NCBI RefSeq assembly: GCF_000425105.1
Contig: NZ_KE384304.1
Location: forward strand, 209,319 to 273,318
DNA from: Agrococcus lahaulensis DSM 17612
Lineage (GTDB): Bacteria; Actinomycetota; Actinomycetes; Actinomycetales; Microbacteriaceae
Length of the DNA stretch: 64,000 bases
Reading direction: 5' to 3'
Shown: positions 1 through 9,449 of the stretch, piece by piece
Numbering within the stretch: the first letter of the stretch is position 1
How the letters are laid out: every line of letters starts with the position of its first letter
Program-made: the position numbers and the translations under genes
Notes under the pieces: model-generated
Database searches by the model: none
What the model was told of the DNA's origin: nothing
What the model saw: only the letters and a program-made list of their open reading frames with translations

Positions 1-1
1 T

Positions 2-1081
2 CTGCTCGGCGTCGCGGCACAGCGAGGGCGCCAGGTCATGGCGATCGCGAGCGAGCCCATCCCGGACGGCATCGCCGCGATGGTCGACGTGCTCGAGTCG
101 GCGGGCGTCGTGCTCGACGGCTCCAACCAGGTGCTGCTCTCGTCGCCCGGCGCGGTGACGCTCGACCTCGTCGACGGGCGAGCGCTGCGCAGCCACGACA
201 TCCTCGACGCCGTCCGGCGCGTCTGGCGCACTGGGCGCGAGGAGGTGCTCGACCTCGTGCACCGCCGCGGCCGCATCGGCACCGGCACCGAGCTGCACCT
301 GCGCGTGCGGGTCGCGCCGCTCGGCAACCGCTTCATGCTCGTGCTGGCGACCGACCGCACCGAGGAGCTGCGGCTCGCGGGCGTGCGCCGCGACTTCGTC
401 GCGAACGTCAGCCACGAGCTCAAGACCCCCATCGGCGCCGTCGCGGTGCTCGCCGAGGCGATCGAGGCGGCCGCCGACGACCCCGATCGCGTGCGCGCCT
501 TCGCGCAGCGCATGCAGGTGGAGGCGGACCGGCTCGGCCGCATGACGAAGGAGATCATCGACCTCTCGCGCATCCAAGCCGACGACCCGCTCGACCGGCC
601 CGAGCGGGTCGGCATCACCAAGGTCGTCGAGGTCGCCGTCGACCGCACGCGCGTGCTCGCCGACGCGAAGCGGATGCGCGTGGTCACGCGGGTGCTCGAG
701 GACGCCGAGGTGCTCGGCTCGGCCGAGCTCATCACGATGGCGGTGCAGAACCTCGTCGCGAACGCCGTGCAGTACTCGCCGGAGGCGACGCACGTCGGCA
801 TCGGCGTGCGCGTCGTCGACGGCGTCGTCGAGATCGCGGTGACCGACAAGGGCGTCGGCATCGCGCCGGAGGACCGCGAGCGGGTGTTCGAGCGCTTCTA
901 CCGCGTCGACCCCGCTCGCAGCCGCGTGACGGGCGGCACGGGCCTCGGCCTCAGTATCGTGAAGCACGTCGCCGTGAGCCACGGCGGCGAGGTCACGCTC
1001 TGGTCGCGCCCCGGTCAGGGCTCGACGTTCACCCTGCGACTGCCCGTCGCCGACACGCCTGCCCGCGAGGAGACTGCATGA
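2..1081 (+). CDS. senX3: Sensor histidine kinase, SenX3-like (5' end outside window)
   Basis: The reading frame is open to the left edge, so the membrane-anchored N-terminus lies outside the window; the first internal ATG is at 38. What remains is a PAS-like segment, then the dimerisation/phosphoacceptor helix with the H-box (FVANVSHELKTPIG) and a complete HATPase domain with N-box (NLVANAVQYS), G1 box (DKGVGIAPED) and G2 box (GGTGLGLSIV). It overlaps the next gene by 4 nt (ATGA), a regulator of RegX3 type. In actinobacteria SenX3-RegX3 senses phosphate limitation; that role is inferred from family and gene pairing. The N-terminal sensor cannot be judged here. Confidence 0.9.
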   Translation: MLGVAAQRGRQVMAIASEPIPDGIAAMVDVLESAGVVLDGSNQVLLSSPGAVTLDLVDGRALRSHDILDAVRRVWRTGREEVLDLVHRRGRIGTGTELHLRVRVAPLGNRFMLVLATDRTEELRLAGVRRDFVANVSHELKTPIGAVAVLAEAIEAAADDPDRVRAFAQRMQVEADRLGRMTKEIIDLSRIQADDPLDRPERVGITKVVEVAVDRTRVLADAKRMRVVTRVLEDAEVLGSAELITMAVQNLVANAVQYSPEATHVGIGVRVVDGVVEIAVTDKGVGIAPEDRERVFERFYRVDPARSRVTGGTGLGLSIVKHVAVSHGGEVTLWSRPGQGSTFTLRLPVADTPAREETA

Positions 1082-1773
1082 CGCGCATCCTGATCGTCGA
1101 GGACGAGCTCGCGCTCGCCGAGCCGCTCGCCTACCTGCTCGAGCTCGAGGGGTACGAGACGGCGCACGCGGCTGACGGCGACGCGGCGGTCGAGCGCTTC
1201 GAGCGCGAGGGCGCCGACCTCATCCTGCTCGACGTCATGCTGCCGGGGCGCAGCGGCACCGACGTGTGCCGGCACATCCGCCGCTCGTCGAAGGTGCCGA
1301 TCATCATGCTGACGGCGAAGGACTCGGAGGTCGACACGATCGTCGGGCTCGAGCTCGGCGCCGACGACTACGTCACGAAGCCGTACTCGACCCGCGAGCT
1401 CGTGGCGCGCATCCGTGCCGTCCTCCGCCGCCGCACCGCGGAGGAGGAGGACGAGGACGACGACTCGGTCGTGGAGGTGGGGCGGGTGCGGCTCGACGCC
1501 GACAGCCACACCGTCACGGTCGACGGCGCGGAGGTCGCGATGCCGCTGCGCGAGTTCGAGCTGCTCGAGTACCTCATGCGCAACGCCGGTCGCGTGCTCA
1601 CGCGCGGCCAGCTCATCGACCGGGTGTGGGGGAGCGACTACTTCGGCGACACGAAGACGCTCGACGTGCACATCAAGCGCCTGCGGGCGAAGATCGAGGA
1701 GGAGCCCTCGAGCCCGACGCAGCTCGTGACGCTGCGGGGGCTGGGCTACCGCTTCGAGCGCGCTGGAGCGTGA
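1078..1773 (+). CDS. regX3: OmpR-family response regulator, RegX3-like
   Basis: This 231-residue protein has a receiver domain (acidic pair in VEDE near residue 9, phospho-Asp in LLDVMLPG near 52, Lys in VTKPYS near 100) followed by a winged-helix Trans_reg_C domain ending in RGLGYRFE. A short acidic Glu/Asp linker of about ten residues joins the two. It is translationally coupled to the upstream kinase by an ATGA overlap. The pair matches the SenX3-RegX3 arrangement, so control of phosphate-starvation genes is the likely role. The target set is not visible here. Confidence 0.92.
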   Translation: MTRILIVEDELALAEPLAYLLELEGYETAHAADGDAAVERFEREGADLILLDVMLPGRSGTDVCRHIRRSSKVPIIMLTAKDSEVDTIVGLELGADDYVTKPYSTRELVARIRAVLRRRTAEEEDEDDDSVVEVGRVRLDADSHTVTVDGAEVAMPLREFELLEYLMRNAGRVLTRGQLIDRVWGSDYFGDTKTLDVHIKRLRAKIEEEPSSPTQLVTLRGLGYRFERAGA

Positions 1774-1775
1774 GC

Positions 1776-2234
1776 CTACTGGGCCGGACCGAAGTCGGCG
1801 TAGTCGGGGAACTCGGTCGAGTGCACGGGCACGCCCACGCCCGTGGGCTCGGCGCCGTCGGCCTGGAACGAGACGTTGCGCAGCCCGCCGAACTCGATCT
1901 CGCCCACCTCGAACAGGAGCTGCTCGCCGTCGGGGAAGCCGAAGGTCGTCGTGCCCTCGCCGACGCGCACCTCCTCGGCCTCGTCGTCGACGCGCACCTC
2001 GACGAAGGTCGCCTCGCCGGGGTTCGTGAAGGTGACGAGCAGGTTGAGCGTGTCGCCGTCAGGGTCGCCGATGAGCAGCGCGTTGTGCCACTCGACCGTG
2101 CCGGTCGAGCCCGAGACGCCGTCGGAGGGGTCGTACTCGATCGTCGTCGCCTGCGGGGTCAGCAGGTTGCAGCCGGTGGCTGTCAGGACGACGACGGCGG
2201 CTGCGGCGGCTGCGGCGAGGGGGCGGTGCTGCAC
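1776..2234 (-). CDS. Secreted lipoprotein of unknown function
   Basis: A GTG start at 2234 is preferred to the longer ORF because a good ribosome site (GAAAGGGA) lies 5 nt upstream and the resulting protein begins directly with a signal peptide. The 152-residue product has a short basic N-terminus, an Ala-rich hydrophobic stretch and a lipobox LTATGC near residue 20. The mature part is acidic with alternating beta-type sequence, suggesting one immunoglobulin-like or DUF4352-like sandwich. I do not recognise a function. It converges on regX3 with a 2 nt gap. Confidence 0.7.
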   Translation of the reverse strand: MQHRPLAAAAAAAVVVLTATGCNLLTPQATTIEYDPSDGVSGSTGTVEWHNALLIGDPDGDTLNLLVTFTNPGEATFVEVRVDDEAEEVRVGEGTTTFGFPDGEQLLFEVGEIEFGGLRNVSFQADGAEPTGVGVPVHSTEFPDYADFGPAQ

Positions 2235-2369
2235 GGGATCCCTTTCGACGATGGCCGCGGGCGCAGAGTGCGCGACCGCGGTCACGACCACTCTAATACC
2301 CGCCCGATGGGCGCTCCATGCGGGCGCGAGGGGCGTGATCCAACCACGCCGCGCGGGACTGGGCGAGCG

Positions 2370-2386
2370 ACACGCTGTGATAAAAT
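2370..2386 (+). promoter_or_regulatory. Probable carD promoter -10 region
   Basis: An AT-rich extended -10 (TGTGATAAAAT, hexamer TAAAAT at 2381-2386) stands out in very GC-rich DNA 30 nt before the carD start. A ribosome site (GAGGAG) then precedes ATG 2417. Read by eye; no start-site data. Confidence 0.6.
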
Positions 2387-2416
2387 CGAGGTTCTGGCTA
2401 TGACGAGGAGCATTCG

Positions 2417-2905
2417 ATGAACTTTGAGGTCGGAGAGACGGTCGTCTACCCCCACCACGGCGCCGCGACGATCACCGAGGTCAAGGTGCGCAAGATCAAG
2501 GGCGTCGAGACCACCTACCTCAAGCTCAACGTCGCGCAGGGCGGGCTGACCATCGAGGTGCCGGCGCAGAACGTCGACATGGTGGGCGTCCGCGACGTGA
2601 TCGGCGAGGAGGGCCTCGACAAGGTCTTCGAGGTGCTGCGCGCCGACTTCACCGAGGAGCCCACGAACTGGGCCCGCCGCTACAAGGCGAACGTCGAGAA
2701 GCTCGCCTCCGGCGACGTCATCAAGGTGAGCGAGGTCGTCCGCGACCTCAGCCGCCGCGACCAGGACCGCGGCCTCTCGGCCGGCGAGAAGCGCATGCTC
2801 GCGAAGGCGCGGCAGATCCTCGTCTCCGAGCTCGCGCTCGCCGAGCACACCGATGAGGACGCCGCCGCGGCGCGCCTCGACGAGGCGCTCGCCCCCGCGA
2901 GCTGA
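2417..2905 (+). CDS. carD: CarD-family RNA polymerase-binding regulator
   Basis: The 162-residue protein begins with the CarD/TRCF RNA-polymerase interaction domain ([17 protein letters not shown] at residues 2-18) and continues with the all-helical DNA-binding domain. The family binds the RNA polymerase beta subunit and stabilises the open complex, and is essential in mycobacteria. It has its own AT-rich promoter, a GAGGAG ribosome site and a strong terminator behind it. The order carD-ispD(F)-cysS-rlmB is a well-known actinobacterial arrangement, which supports orthology. Confidence 0.96.
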   Translation: MNFEVGETVVYPHHGAATITEVKVRKIKGVETTYLKLNVAQGGLTIEVPAQNVDMVGVRDVIGEEGLDKVFEVLRADFTEEPTNWARRYKANVEKLASGDVIKVSEVVRDLSRRDQDRGLSAGEKRMLAKARQILVSELALAEHTDEDAAAARLDEALAPAS

Positions 2906-2934
2906 ACGCAGACCTTCAGCCACACACCTGGCGC

Positions 2935-2964
2935 GAGGCACCCGATCTCTCGATCGGGTGCCTC
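2935..2964 (+). terminator. carD terminator hairpin
   Basis: A perfect 13-bp stem (GAGGCACCCGATC against its complement) with a TCTC loop lies 30 nt after carD. There is no long T-run, as is common in high-GC actinobacteria. Confidence 0.8.
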
Positions 2965-3010
2965 GATCCACGTCCGGGGCCGGTCGCGCGAGCCATCTAG
3001 GCTCGAGCGC

Positions 3011-4189
3011 GTGACCGACACCGCCATCATCGTCGTCGCCGCGGGCAGCGGCACGCGCCTCGGCCGCGGCGTGCCGAAGGCCTTCGCCGAGCTCGCGGGC
3101 GCGACGATCCTCGAGCACGCGCTGCGCGACCTGCAGTGGGTCGGGGCGCTGATCGTCGTGGTCGTGCCGACCGGGTACGAGGCGGATGCGTCGGTGATCG
3201 CCGCGCGCGCGGGGATCGACGCGCTCGTGGTCGCGGGCGGCGCGACGCGGGCCGACTCGGTCGCGGCCGGACTCGAGGCCGCCGGCGACGTCCGCTTCGT
3301 GCTCGTTCACGACGCGGCTCGCGCGCTGACGCCCGCGACGCCCTTCTCCCGCGTGCTCTGTGCGCTCGCCGAGGGCGCTGGCGCGGTCGTGCCGGTGCTC
3401 CCGGTGGTCGACACCGTGCGCGCCGTCGACGGCACGGCGCGCTCGGGCGGCGCCGAAGCGCTCCAGTCGCTCGGCGCGGTCGTCGAGCGCTCGGGCCTGC
3501 GCGCCATGCAGACGCCGCAGGGCTTCGACGCCGCGCTGCTGCGGCGGGCGTACGCCGAGGCGGGCGATGCGCGCGCGGCTGCGACCGACGACGCGCAGCT
3601 CGTGCAGATGCTCGGCGTCGAAGTCGTCTCGGTGCACGGCGATGAGCTCGCGTTCAAGATCACGACGGCGGCGGACGCCGACCGCGCGGAGGCGCTGCTC
3701 GCGCCGGAGGGGAGTGGCGTGGACGAGCTGCGCACCGGGATCGGGGTCGACGTGCACGCGTTCGGCGGCGGCGGCCCGCTGATGCTCGCAGGCCTCGAGT
3801 GGGAGGGGCAGGGCCTCGCCGGCCACTCCGACGGGGATGCGGTGTGCCACGCGATCGTCGACGCGCTGCTCGGCGCCGCGGGGCTCGGCGACATCGGCGG
3901 GCTGGTCGGCGTCGACGACCCGCAGTACGCGGGCGCGCGCGGCGAAGTCTTCGTGCGCCGCGCGCTCGAGCGGCTCGGGGCCGAGGGCTGGGCGCCCGTG
4001 AACGTCGCCGTGCAGGTGCTCGGGGTGCGGCCGCGCATCGGCTCGCGCCGCGAGGAGGCGCAAGCGGCGCTCAGCGCGATGCTCGGCGCGCCGGTGAGCG
4101 TGAGCGGCACGACGACCGACGGGCTCGGCGCGATCGGCCGCGGCGAAGGCGTGCAGGCGATCGCGACCGCCCTCATCCGCCGTCGCTGA
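3011..4189 (+). CDS. ispDF: Bifunctional IspD-IspF enzyme of the MEP isoprenoid pathway
   Basis: The 392-residue protein fuses two MEP-pathway enzymes. Residues 1 to about 225 are IspD (nucleotide motif [18 protein letters not shown] at 8-25, later HDAAR), which makes CDP-methylerythritol from MEP and CTP. Residues about 236-392 are IspF (GIGVDVHAF, with metal-binding Asp and His), the cyclodiphosphate synthase. IspE, which acts between them, is not in the window. The GTG start lies 7 nt after a TAGGCT -10 box, so the mRNA is probably leaderless. The fusion is intact, with no frameshift between domains. Confidence 0.95.
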   Translation: MTDTAIIVVAAGSGTRLGRGVPKAFAELAGATILEHALRDLQWVGALIVVVVPTGYEADASVIAARAGIDALVVAGGATRADSVAAGLEAAGDVRFVLVHDAARALTPATPFSRVLCALAEGAGAVVPVLPVVDTVRAVDGTARSGGAEALQSLGAVVERSGLRAMQTPQGFDAALLRRAYAEAGDARAAATDDAQLVQMLGVEVVSVHGDELAFKITTAADADRAEALLAPEGSGVDELRTGIGVDVHAFGGGGPLMLAGLEWEGQGLAGHSDGDAVCHAIVDALLGAAGLGDIGGLVGVDDPQYAGARGEVFVRRALERLGAEGWAPVNVAVQVLGVRPRIGSRREEAQAALSAMLGAPVSVSGTTTDGLGAIGRGEGVQAIATALIRRR

Positions 4190-4202
4190 CCCGCCCCTCT
4201 CT

Positions 4203-4271
4203 CGTTTCGCAGGCGATCCGGGCTGCCGGAGGGAGCATTCCCCTCGACCGGCCTGGATCGCCTGCGAAACG
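4203..4271. repeat. Long palindromic intergenic element
   Basis: A perfect 17-bp inverted repeat (arms 4203-4219 and 4255-4271, arm CGTTTCGCAGGCGATCC) encloses a 35-bp centre that is itself partly self-complementary. It lies between ispDF and cysS. It could act as the ispDF terminator, but the long spacer fits a REP-like mobile palindrome equally well. Confidence 0.7.
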
Positions 4272-4295
4272 GAAGCGCCAGTAGCCTTGGGCATC

Positions 4296-5705
4296 GTGAC
4301 CGTGCGCATCTACGACTCGAAGCAGCAGGCGATCGTCGACCTGCAGCCGCGGAGGCCCGGCGAGGTCTCGATGTACGTCTGCGGCCCGACGGTGCAGTCG
4401 TCGCCGCACATCGGCCACGTGCGCAGCGCCGTCGCCTACGACGTGTGGCGCCGCTGGCTCGAGCACCGCGGCCACCGCGTCACGTTCGTGCGCAACGTCA
4501 CCGACATCGACGACAAGGTGCTCGTCAACGCGGTCGACGAGCCGTGGTGGGCGCTCGCCTACCGCATCGAGCTCGAGTTCTCGGCGGCCTACCGCGCCGT
4601 CGGCGTCGCCGCGCCCACCTACGAGCCGCGAGCCACCGCATCCGTGCCCGAGATGCACGCGCTCATCGCCGAGCTCATCGAGCGCGGCCACGCCTACCCG
4701 GCGCTCGACGGCTCGGCCGACGTCTACTTCGACGTGCGCTCGTGGCCGGAGTACGGCGCGCTCACGCGCCAGTCGATCGACAAGATGGAGCCGGCCGCCG
4801 ACGCCGACCCGCGCGGCAAGCGCGACCCGCGGGACTTCGCGCTGTGGAAGGCGCAGAAGGCCGAGGAGCCGGCCTCGGCGTCGTGGGACTCGCCGTGGGG
4901 CCGCGGCCGCCCGGGCTGGCACATCGAGTGCTCGGCGATGTCGCGGCGCTACCTCGGTGACGCGTTCGACATCCATGGCGGCGGGCTCGACCTGCGGTTC
5001 CCGCACCACGAGAACGAGCTCGCGCAGTCGACCGCCGCGGGTCTGCCCTTCGCGAGCGTGTGGAGCCACAACGGCCTCGTGCACGTCGACGGCGAGAAGA
5101 TGTCGAAGTCGCTCGGCAACTCGATCTTCGCCGCCGACCTCGTCGAGGCGGTGCGCCCGATCGTCGTGCGCTACTTCCTGCTCGCGCCGCACTACCGCTC
5201 GACGATCGACCTCCGCACCGCGGGCGGCGACCTCGAGGGGGGCTCGCTCGGCGAGGCCGAGGCGGCGTTCGGCCGCATCGAGTCGATGCTCGAGCGGGTC
5301 GCGCGCGTCGGGGCACTGCCCCAGTCCGACGTGCCGGAGGCGTTCGGGGCGGCGATGGACGACGACCTCTCGACCCCGCAGGCGGTCGCGGTGCTGCACG
5401 AGTCGACGCGCGCCGCGAACGCCGCGCTCGACGCGGGCGAGACGGATGCGGCGCTCGCGCGAGCGGGGGAGGTGCGGGCGATGCTGCGCGTGCTGGGCCT
5501 CGACCCGGCCGACGAGGTGTGGCATCCTGGAACGTCGGCCGCGACCGGGGCGCTCTCGAGCCTCGTCGAGTCGCTGCTGGCAGAGCGCCGCGAGGCGCGC
5601 GCGAAGAAGGACTTCGCCGCCTCCGACCGCATCCGCGACGCGCTCGCCGCCGCCGGCATCGCCGTCGAGGACGGCAAGGACACCACCACCTGGAGCATCT
5701 CATGA
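4296..5705 (+). CDS. cysS: Cysteinyl-tRNA synthetase
   Basis: A class I synthetase charging tRNA-Cys. The first zinc-ligand Cys lies in MYVCGPTV, the HIGH motif in PHIGHVRS, further Zn ligands in HIECSAMS and HHENE, and the KMSKS motif in EKMSKSLGN. The GTG at 4296 is chosen as start because the protein then begins VTVRIYDS as the family does, and a TAGCCT -10 box lies 8 nt upstream (leaderless). A TTG at 4287 would add three residues and overlap that box. The length (469 aa) is normal. The stop overlaps the rlmB start (ATGA). Confidence 0.95.
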   Translation: MTVRIYDSKQQAIVDLQPRRPGEVSMYVCGPTVQSSPHIGHVRSAVAYDVWRRWLEHRGHRVTFVRNVTDIDDKVLVNAVDEPWWALAYRIELEFSAAYRAVGVAAPTYEPRATASVPEMHALIAELIERGHAYPALDGSADVYFDVRSWPEYGALTRQSIDKMEPAADADPRGKRDPRDFALWKAQKAEEPASASWDSPWGRGRPGWHIECSAMSRRYLGDAFDIHGGGLDLRFPHHENELAQSTAAGLPFASVWSHNGLVHVDGEKMSKSLGNSIFAADLVEAVRPIVVRYFLLAPHYRSTIDLRTAGGDLEGGSLGEAEAAFGRIESMLERVARVGALPQSDVPEAFGAAMDDDLSTPQAVAVLHESTRAANAALDAGETDAALARAGEVRAMLRVLGLDPADEVWHPGTSAATGALSSLVESLLAERREARAKKDFAASDRIRDALAAAGIAVEDGKDTTTWSIS

Positions 5706-6673
5706 GCAAGTCGCAGCGATCGCCGCGGAAGAAGGGCCCGCAGAAGGGCACCGGCGGCCACGGCCGGAAGGCGCTCGAGGGCAAGGGACCGACGCCCAAG
5801 GCGGAGGACCGCTCCTGGCACGTCGCCGGCAAGCGCAAGTCGGCGCGCGAGCGCTTCGAGGCGGCCGCGCAGAAGGGCCGCCGGCCCGAGCCGCCCCGCC
5901 ACCGCAAGCCCTCGTCGGCGAAGGACGACTCCGAGCTCGTCACCGGTCGCAACAGCGTGCTCGAGGCGCTGCGCACGAAGACGCCCGCGACGACGCTCAT
6001 CCTCGCCGCCCGGCTCGAGATGGACGAGCGCGTCAAGGAGATCCTCTCGATCGCCAACAAGCGCGGCCTGCCGGTGCTCGAGGTCATGCGGCCCGAGCTC
6101 GACCGGCTCTCGGGCCACGACGCCGTGCACCAGGGCGTCGCGCTCAAGGTGCCGCCGTACCAGTACGCGCACCCGATCGAGCTGCTCGAGCAGATCGTCG
6201 ACCGGCAGCAGACGCCGCTGCTCGTCGCGCTCGACGGGGTCACCGATCCGCGCAACCTCGGCGCGATCATCCGCTCGGCCGCGGCGTTCGGCGCGCAGGG
6301 CGTCATCGTGCCGCAGCGCCGCTCGGTCGGCGTGACGGCCTCGGCGTGGAAGACGAGCGCCGGCGCCGCCGCGCGCGTGCCGGTCGCGATGGCCACGAAC
6401 CTCACGACGACGCTCAAGGAGCTGAAGTCGCAGGGCGTGTTCGTCATCGGGCTCGACGGCGACGGCGACGTGCCGCTGCACGAGCTCGAGCTCGCCGAGG
6501 GGCCGCTCGTGATCGTCGTGGGCAGCGAGGGCAAGGGGCTCTCGCGGCTCGTCGCGGAGACGTGCGACGCGATCGTCTCGATCCCCATCTCGTCGGCGAC
6601 CGAGTCGCTCAACGCCGGCATCGCCGCATCCGTCACGCTCTACGAGGTCGCGAAGCGCAGGGCCTCGCGCTGA
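5702..6673 (+). CDS. rlmB: TrmH-family 23S rRNA 2'-O-methyltransferase, RlmB-like
   Basis: The 323-residue SpoU/TrmH protein starts at the ATG overlapping the cysS stop. The first 75 or so residues are a very basic Lys/Arg/Gly-rich extension typical of actinobacterial RlmB. A substrate-binding domain follows ([10 protein letters not shown]), then the knotted SAM-binding domain with its three motifs: [24 protein letters not shown] and [16 protein letters not shown]. The family methylates the ribose of G2251 (E. coli numbering) of 23S rRNA; exact target specificity is inferred from family. Confidence 0.92.
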   Translation: MSKSQRSPRKKGPQKGTGGHGRKALEGKGPTPKAEDRSWHVAGKRKSARERFEAAAQKGRRPEPPRHRKPSSAKDDSELVTGRNSVLEALRTKTPATTLILAARLEMDERVKEILSIANKRGLPVLEVMRPELDRLSGHDAVHQGVALKVPPYQYAHPIELLEQIVDRQQTPLLVALDGVTDPRNLGAIIRSAAAFGAQGVIVPQRRSVGVTASAWKTSAGAAARVPVAMATNLTTTLKELKSQGVFVIGLDGDGDVPLHELELAEGPLVIVVGSEGKGLSRLVAETCDAIVSIPISSATESLNAGIAASVTLYEVAKRRASR

Positions 6674-6785
6674 TCGAGCAGCGGCCGCCCCTCTGCGACC
6701 GGGGCGGTTCCGCCCGACGGGGGCGGGCACGCCAGCCCCGCTCGGGCGGATGCGCCCCGGTGGGCGGTACGTCTCGCTGGGAAGG

Positions 6786-8093
6786 TCAGACGCGGTCGCG
6801 CCAGTCGCCCTCGTCGTCCTCCTCGTCGAGGAGGCCCTGCGCGGTGATGATGGGCATCGTCATCGTGAGCGGCAGGTCGAGCAGTGCCGCCTCGTCGCGC
6901 CGGAACGCGAGCTGCGTCGCGATGTACTGCTCGGCCGCCTCGGCGAGCGGCACCTCGCGCTGCTCGCGCTCCGAGAGGAACCAGCGGTGCTCGAGCACCT
7001 CGTGGAAGATCTCGGCGGGCTCGAGCTTGCCTCGCAGCTCGACGGGCACCGACTCGACGATCGGCTGGAAGACCTCCTCGAGCCACTCGTGCGCGAGCGC
7101 CTCGTCGCCGACGTTCGGCCGCAGGTCGTGCTGCGTCGCGACGTACTGGTCGAGGTCGTTGAGCAGCCGCCGCGCCTGGTTCTCCTGCGCGTCGATGCCG
7201 GTGAGCGACTGCAGCCGGCGGTGGTGGTGGCCGGGGTCGACGACCTTGGGCTGGATGCGCACGGTCGTGCCGCCGTCGCCCGTGCGGATCGCGAGCTCCC
7301 CGATGTCGTAGCCGAGCGCGTTGAGCCGCTCGATGCGGGCGGCGATGCGCCAGCGCTCGTCGGCGGGCAGCACCTCGTCGCTGTGCAGCTCGTGCCACAG
7401 CGAGCGGTACTGGTCGACGATCGAGCCGGCGACCCGCACGGGGTCGATCGACTCGTCGAGCCGGTCACCCGCGGCGAGGTCGAGCAGCTCGCCCGCGATG
7501 TTGACGCGCGCGATCTCGAGGTCGTCCTCGCGGCGCCCGTCCGAGAGCCCGCCGGGCAGCAGCGTGCCGGTCTCGGCATCGACGAGGTAGGCGGCGAAGG
7601 CGCCGGCGTCGCGCCGGAAGAGGGTGTTCGAGAGCGACACGTCGCCCCAGTAGAAGCCGACGAGGTGGAGCCGCACGAGCAGGCCCGCGAGCGCGTCGAC
7701 GAGGCGCTGCGCGGTCGGCTCCTTGAGCGAGGAGGAGTAGAGCGCGCGGTAGGGGAGCGAGAAGCGCAGGTGGCGGGTGACGAGCGCTGCCGCGAGCGGG
7801 TTGCCGTCGGCGTCGACCCGGTCGGCGATCACCGCGAGCGGCTCGACGCACGGCACCTCGAGCCGCTGCAGCGTGCGGAGCATCCCGTACTCCCGGGTCG
7901 CCATCTCGGGCGTCGTCTCCTTGATCGCCACGACGCGGCCGCCGAGCCGCGCGAAGCGCACGAGGTGCCGCGAGATGCCCTTCGGCAGCTGCACGACGTC
8001 GGCGTCGGTCCACTGCTCGAGCGGCTCGTCCCACGGCAGGTCGAGCAGCGTCGCGTCCATCACGGCGGAGGTGATGCGCAGGTCGGACCGCAT
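6786..8093 (-). CDS. DUF4032 protein with kinase-like fold
   Basis: The ATG at 8093 is chosen because a TACCAT -10 box lies 6 nt upstream and a longer frame only adds an Arg-rich leader. The 435-residue protein carries a lipopolysaccharide-kinase/RIO-like N-terminal half: a VVAIKET segment resembling the ATP-binding Lys, and GFYWGDVSLSNTLF resembling the kinase catalytic loop (HGDLxxxN), followed by LVDAETG resembling DFG. The C-terminal half is the DUF4032 domain. The family is widespread in actinobacteria and its substrate is unknown to me. It is followed on its own strand by rlmB in convergence. Confidence 0.8.
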   Translation of the reverse strand: MRSDLRITSAVMDATLLDLPWDEPLEQWTDADVVQLPKGISRHLVRFARLGGRVVAIKETTPEMATREYGMLRTLQRLEVPCVEPLAVIADRVDADGNPLAAALVTRHLRFSLPYRALYSSSLKEPTAQRLVDALAGLLVRLHLVGFYWGDVSLSNTLFRRDAGAFAAYLVDAETGTLLPGGLSDGRREDDLEIARVNIAGELLDLAAGDRLDESIDPVRVAGSIVDQYRSLWHELHSDEVLPADERWRIAARIERLNALGYDIGELAIRTGDGGTTVRIQPKVVDPGHHHRRLQSLTGIDAQENQARRLLNDLDQYVATQHDLRPNVGDEALAHEWLEEVFQPIVESVPVELRGKLEPAEIFHEVLEHRWFLSEREQREVPLAEAAEQYIATQLAFRRDEAALLDLPLTMTMPIITAQGLLDEEDDEGDWRDRV

Positions 8094-8155
8094 GCCGCCA
8101 TGGTAGGCGAGACCGGGCGTGCGCGCTCGGGTCGATCGCACGCATCCGTCGACGA

Positions 8156-8186
8156 CGACGGCCCCGTCGCCAGGACGGGGCCGTCG
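8156..8186 (-). terminator. Terminator hairpin of the ABC ATPase gene
   Basis: A 13-bp stem (CGACGGCCCCGTC and its complement) with a 5-nt loop GCCAG lies 12 nt past the stop codon of the minus-strand ABC ATPase gene. Confidence 0.75.
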
Positions 8187-8197
8187 CTCGGTGTCGG

Positions 8198-9274
8198 TCA
8201 GAGGCGGTTGCCGCTGTCGGAGTCGAACAGGTGCATGTGCTCCGGGTCGGGCGTGATGTACACGGTGTCGCCGAGCGAGGCGTGCGTGCGCCCGTCGACG
8301 CGCGCGACGATGTCGACGCGCTTGCCCTCGACGTCGGCGTGGCCGTAGAGGTAGCCGTCGGCGCCGAGCTCCTCGACGAGGTCGACGAGCACCGGCAGGC
8401 CGTCGCCGCCCGACTCGGCGACCGAGATGTCCTCGGGGCGCACGCCGACGACGACGTGGCCCTTCGCCGCCGCGAGCTGCTCGCGCGGGACGGGCGTGAT
8501 GTGCGAGCCGAACTCGATGCCGCGCTCGGTGACGGGCAGCTCCATGAGGTTCATGGCGGGGCTGCCGATGAAGCCGGCGACGAACTGGTTCGCGGGCTGG
8601 CCGTAGAGCTCGCGCGGGGTGCCGACCTGCTGCAGCACGCCGTCCTTGAGCACCGCGATGCGGTCGCCCATCGTGAGCGCCTCGGTCTGGTCGTGCGTGA
8701 CGTAGACGGTCGTGACGCCGAGCCGCCGCTGGAGCGAGGCGATCTGCGTGCGCGTCTGCACGCGCAGCTTGGCGTCGAGGTTCGACAGCGGCTCGTCCAT
8801 GAGGAACACCTGCGGCTGGCGCACGATGGCGCGGCCCATCGCGACGCGCTGCCGCTGACCGCCCGAGAGCGCCTTCGGCTTGCGGCTCAAGTAGGGCTCG
8901 AGGTCGAGCAGCTTCGCCGCCTCCTCGACGCGCTTCGCGCGCTCCTCCTTCGCGACGCCGGCGATCTTGAGCGCGAAGCCCATGTTCTCGGCCACGGTCA
9001 TGTGCGGGTAGAGCGCGTAGTTCTGGAACACCATCGCGATGTCTCGGTCCTTCGGCGGCATGTCGGTGACCTCGCGGTCGCCGATCAGGATGCGGCCGTC
9101 GTTGACCTCCTCGAGGCCCGCGAGCATGCGGAGGGTCGTGGACTTGCCGCAGCCCGAGGGGCCGACCAGCACGAGGAACTCCCCGTCGCCGATCTCGAGG
9201 TCGATCGCGTCGACCGCGGGGCGGGTGCCGCCGGGATAGACCCGGGTGGCCTTGTCGAACGTCACAGACGCCAT
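8198..9274 (-). CDS. Sugar ABC transporter ATPase, UgpC/MsmK type
   Basis: The start at 9274 follows an AAAGGGAG ribosome site; the longer frame upstream is low-complexity. The 358-residue protein has Walker A (GPSGCGKST), Q-loop (FQNYALYPHMT), signature (LSGGQRQRVAMGRA), Walker B (VFLMDEPLSNLD) and H-loop (VTHDQ). A C-terminal TOBE/MalK regulatory region ends HMHLFDSDSGNRL. Such ATPases power binding-protein-dependent import of di- and oligosaccharides and are often encoded alone and shared by several permeases, as here where no permease is adjacent. The sugar is not known. Confidence 0.92.
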   Translation of the reverse strand: MASVTFDKATRVYPGGTRPAVDAIDLEIGDGEFLVLVGPSGCGKSTTLRMLAGLEEVNDGRILIGDREVTDMPPKDRDIAMVFQNYALYPHMTVAENMGFALKIAGVAKEERAKRVEEAAKLLDLEPYLSRKPKALSGGQRQRVAMGRAIVRQPQVFLMDEPLSNLDAKLRVQTRTQIASLQRRLGVTTVYVTHDQTEALTMGDRIAVLKDGVLQQVGTPRELYGQPANQFVAGFIGSPAMNLMELPVTERGIEFGSHITPVPREQLAAAKGHVVVGVRPEDISVAESGGDGLPVLVDLVEELGADGYLYGHADVEGKRVDIVARVDGRTHASLGDTVYITPDPEHMHLFDSDSGNRL

Positions 9275-9449
9275 TGTCGATACTCCCTTTCCACCGGCAG
9301 GTACGTGCCGGACGATCCGTCGTGGTGAGGACGGGCAGCGATGCCCGCGCCTCATACTGGCACGCCGGGCTGCCGGTACCCTAGAAGACGGCGCGCTCTC
9401 CCCAGCGGCGCCCACCGCCGTGACCACGGCCGACCCAGGACAAGGACGC

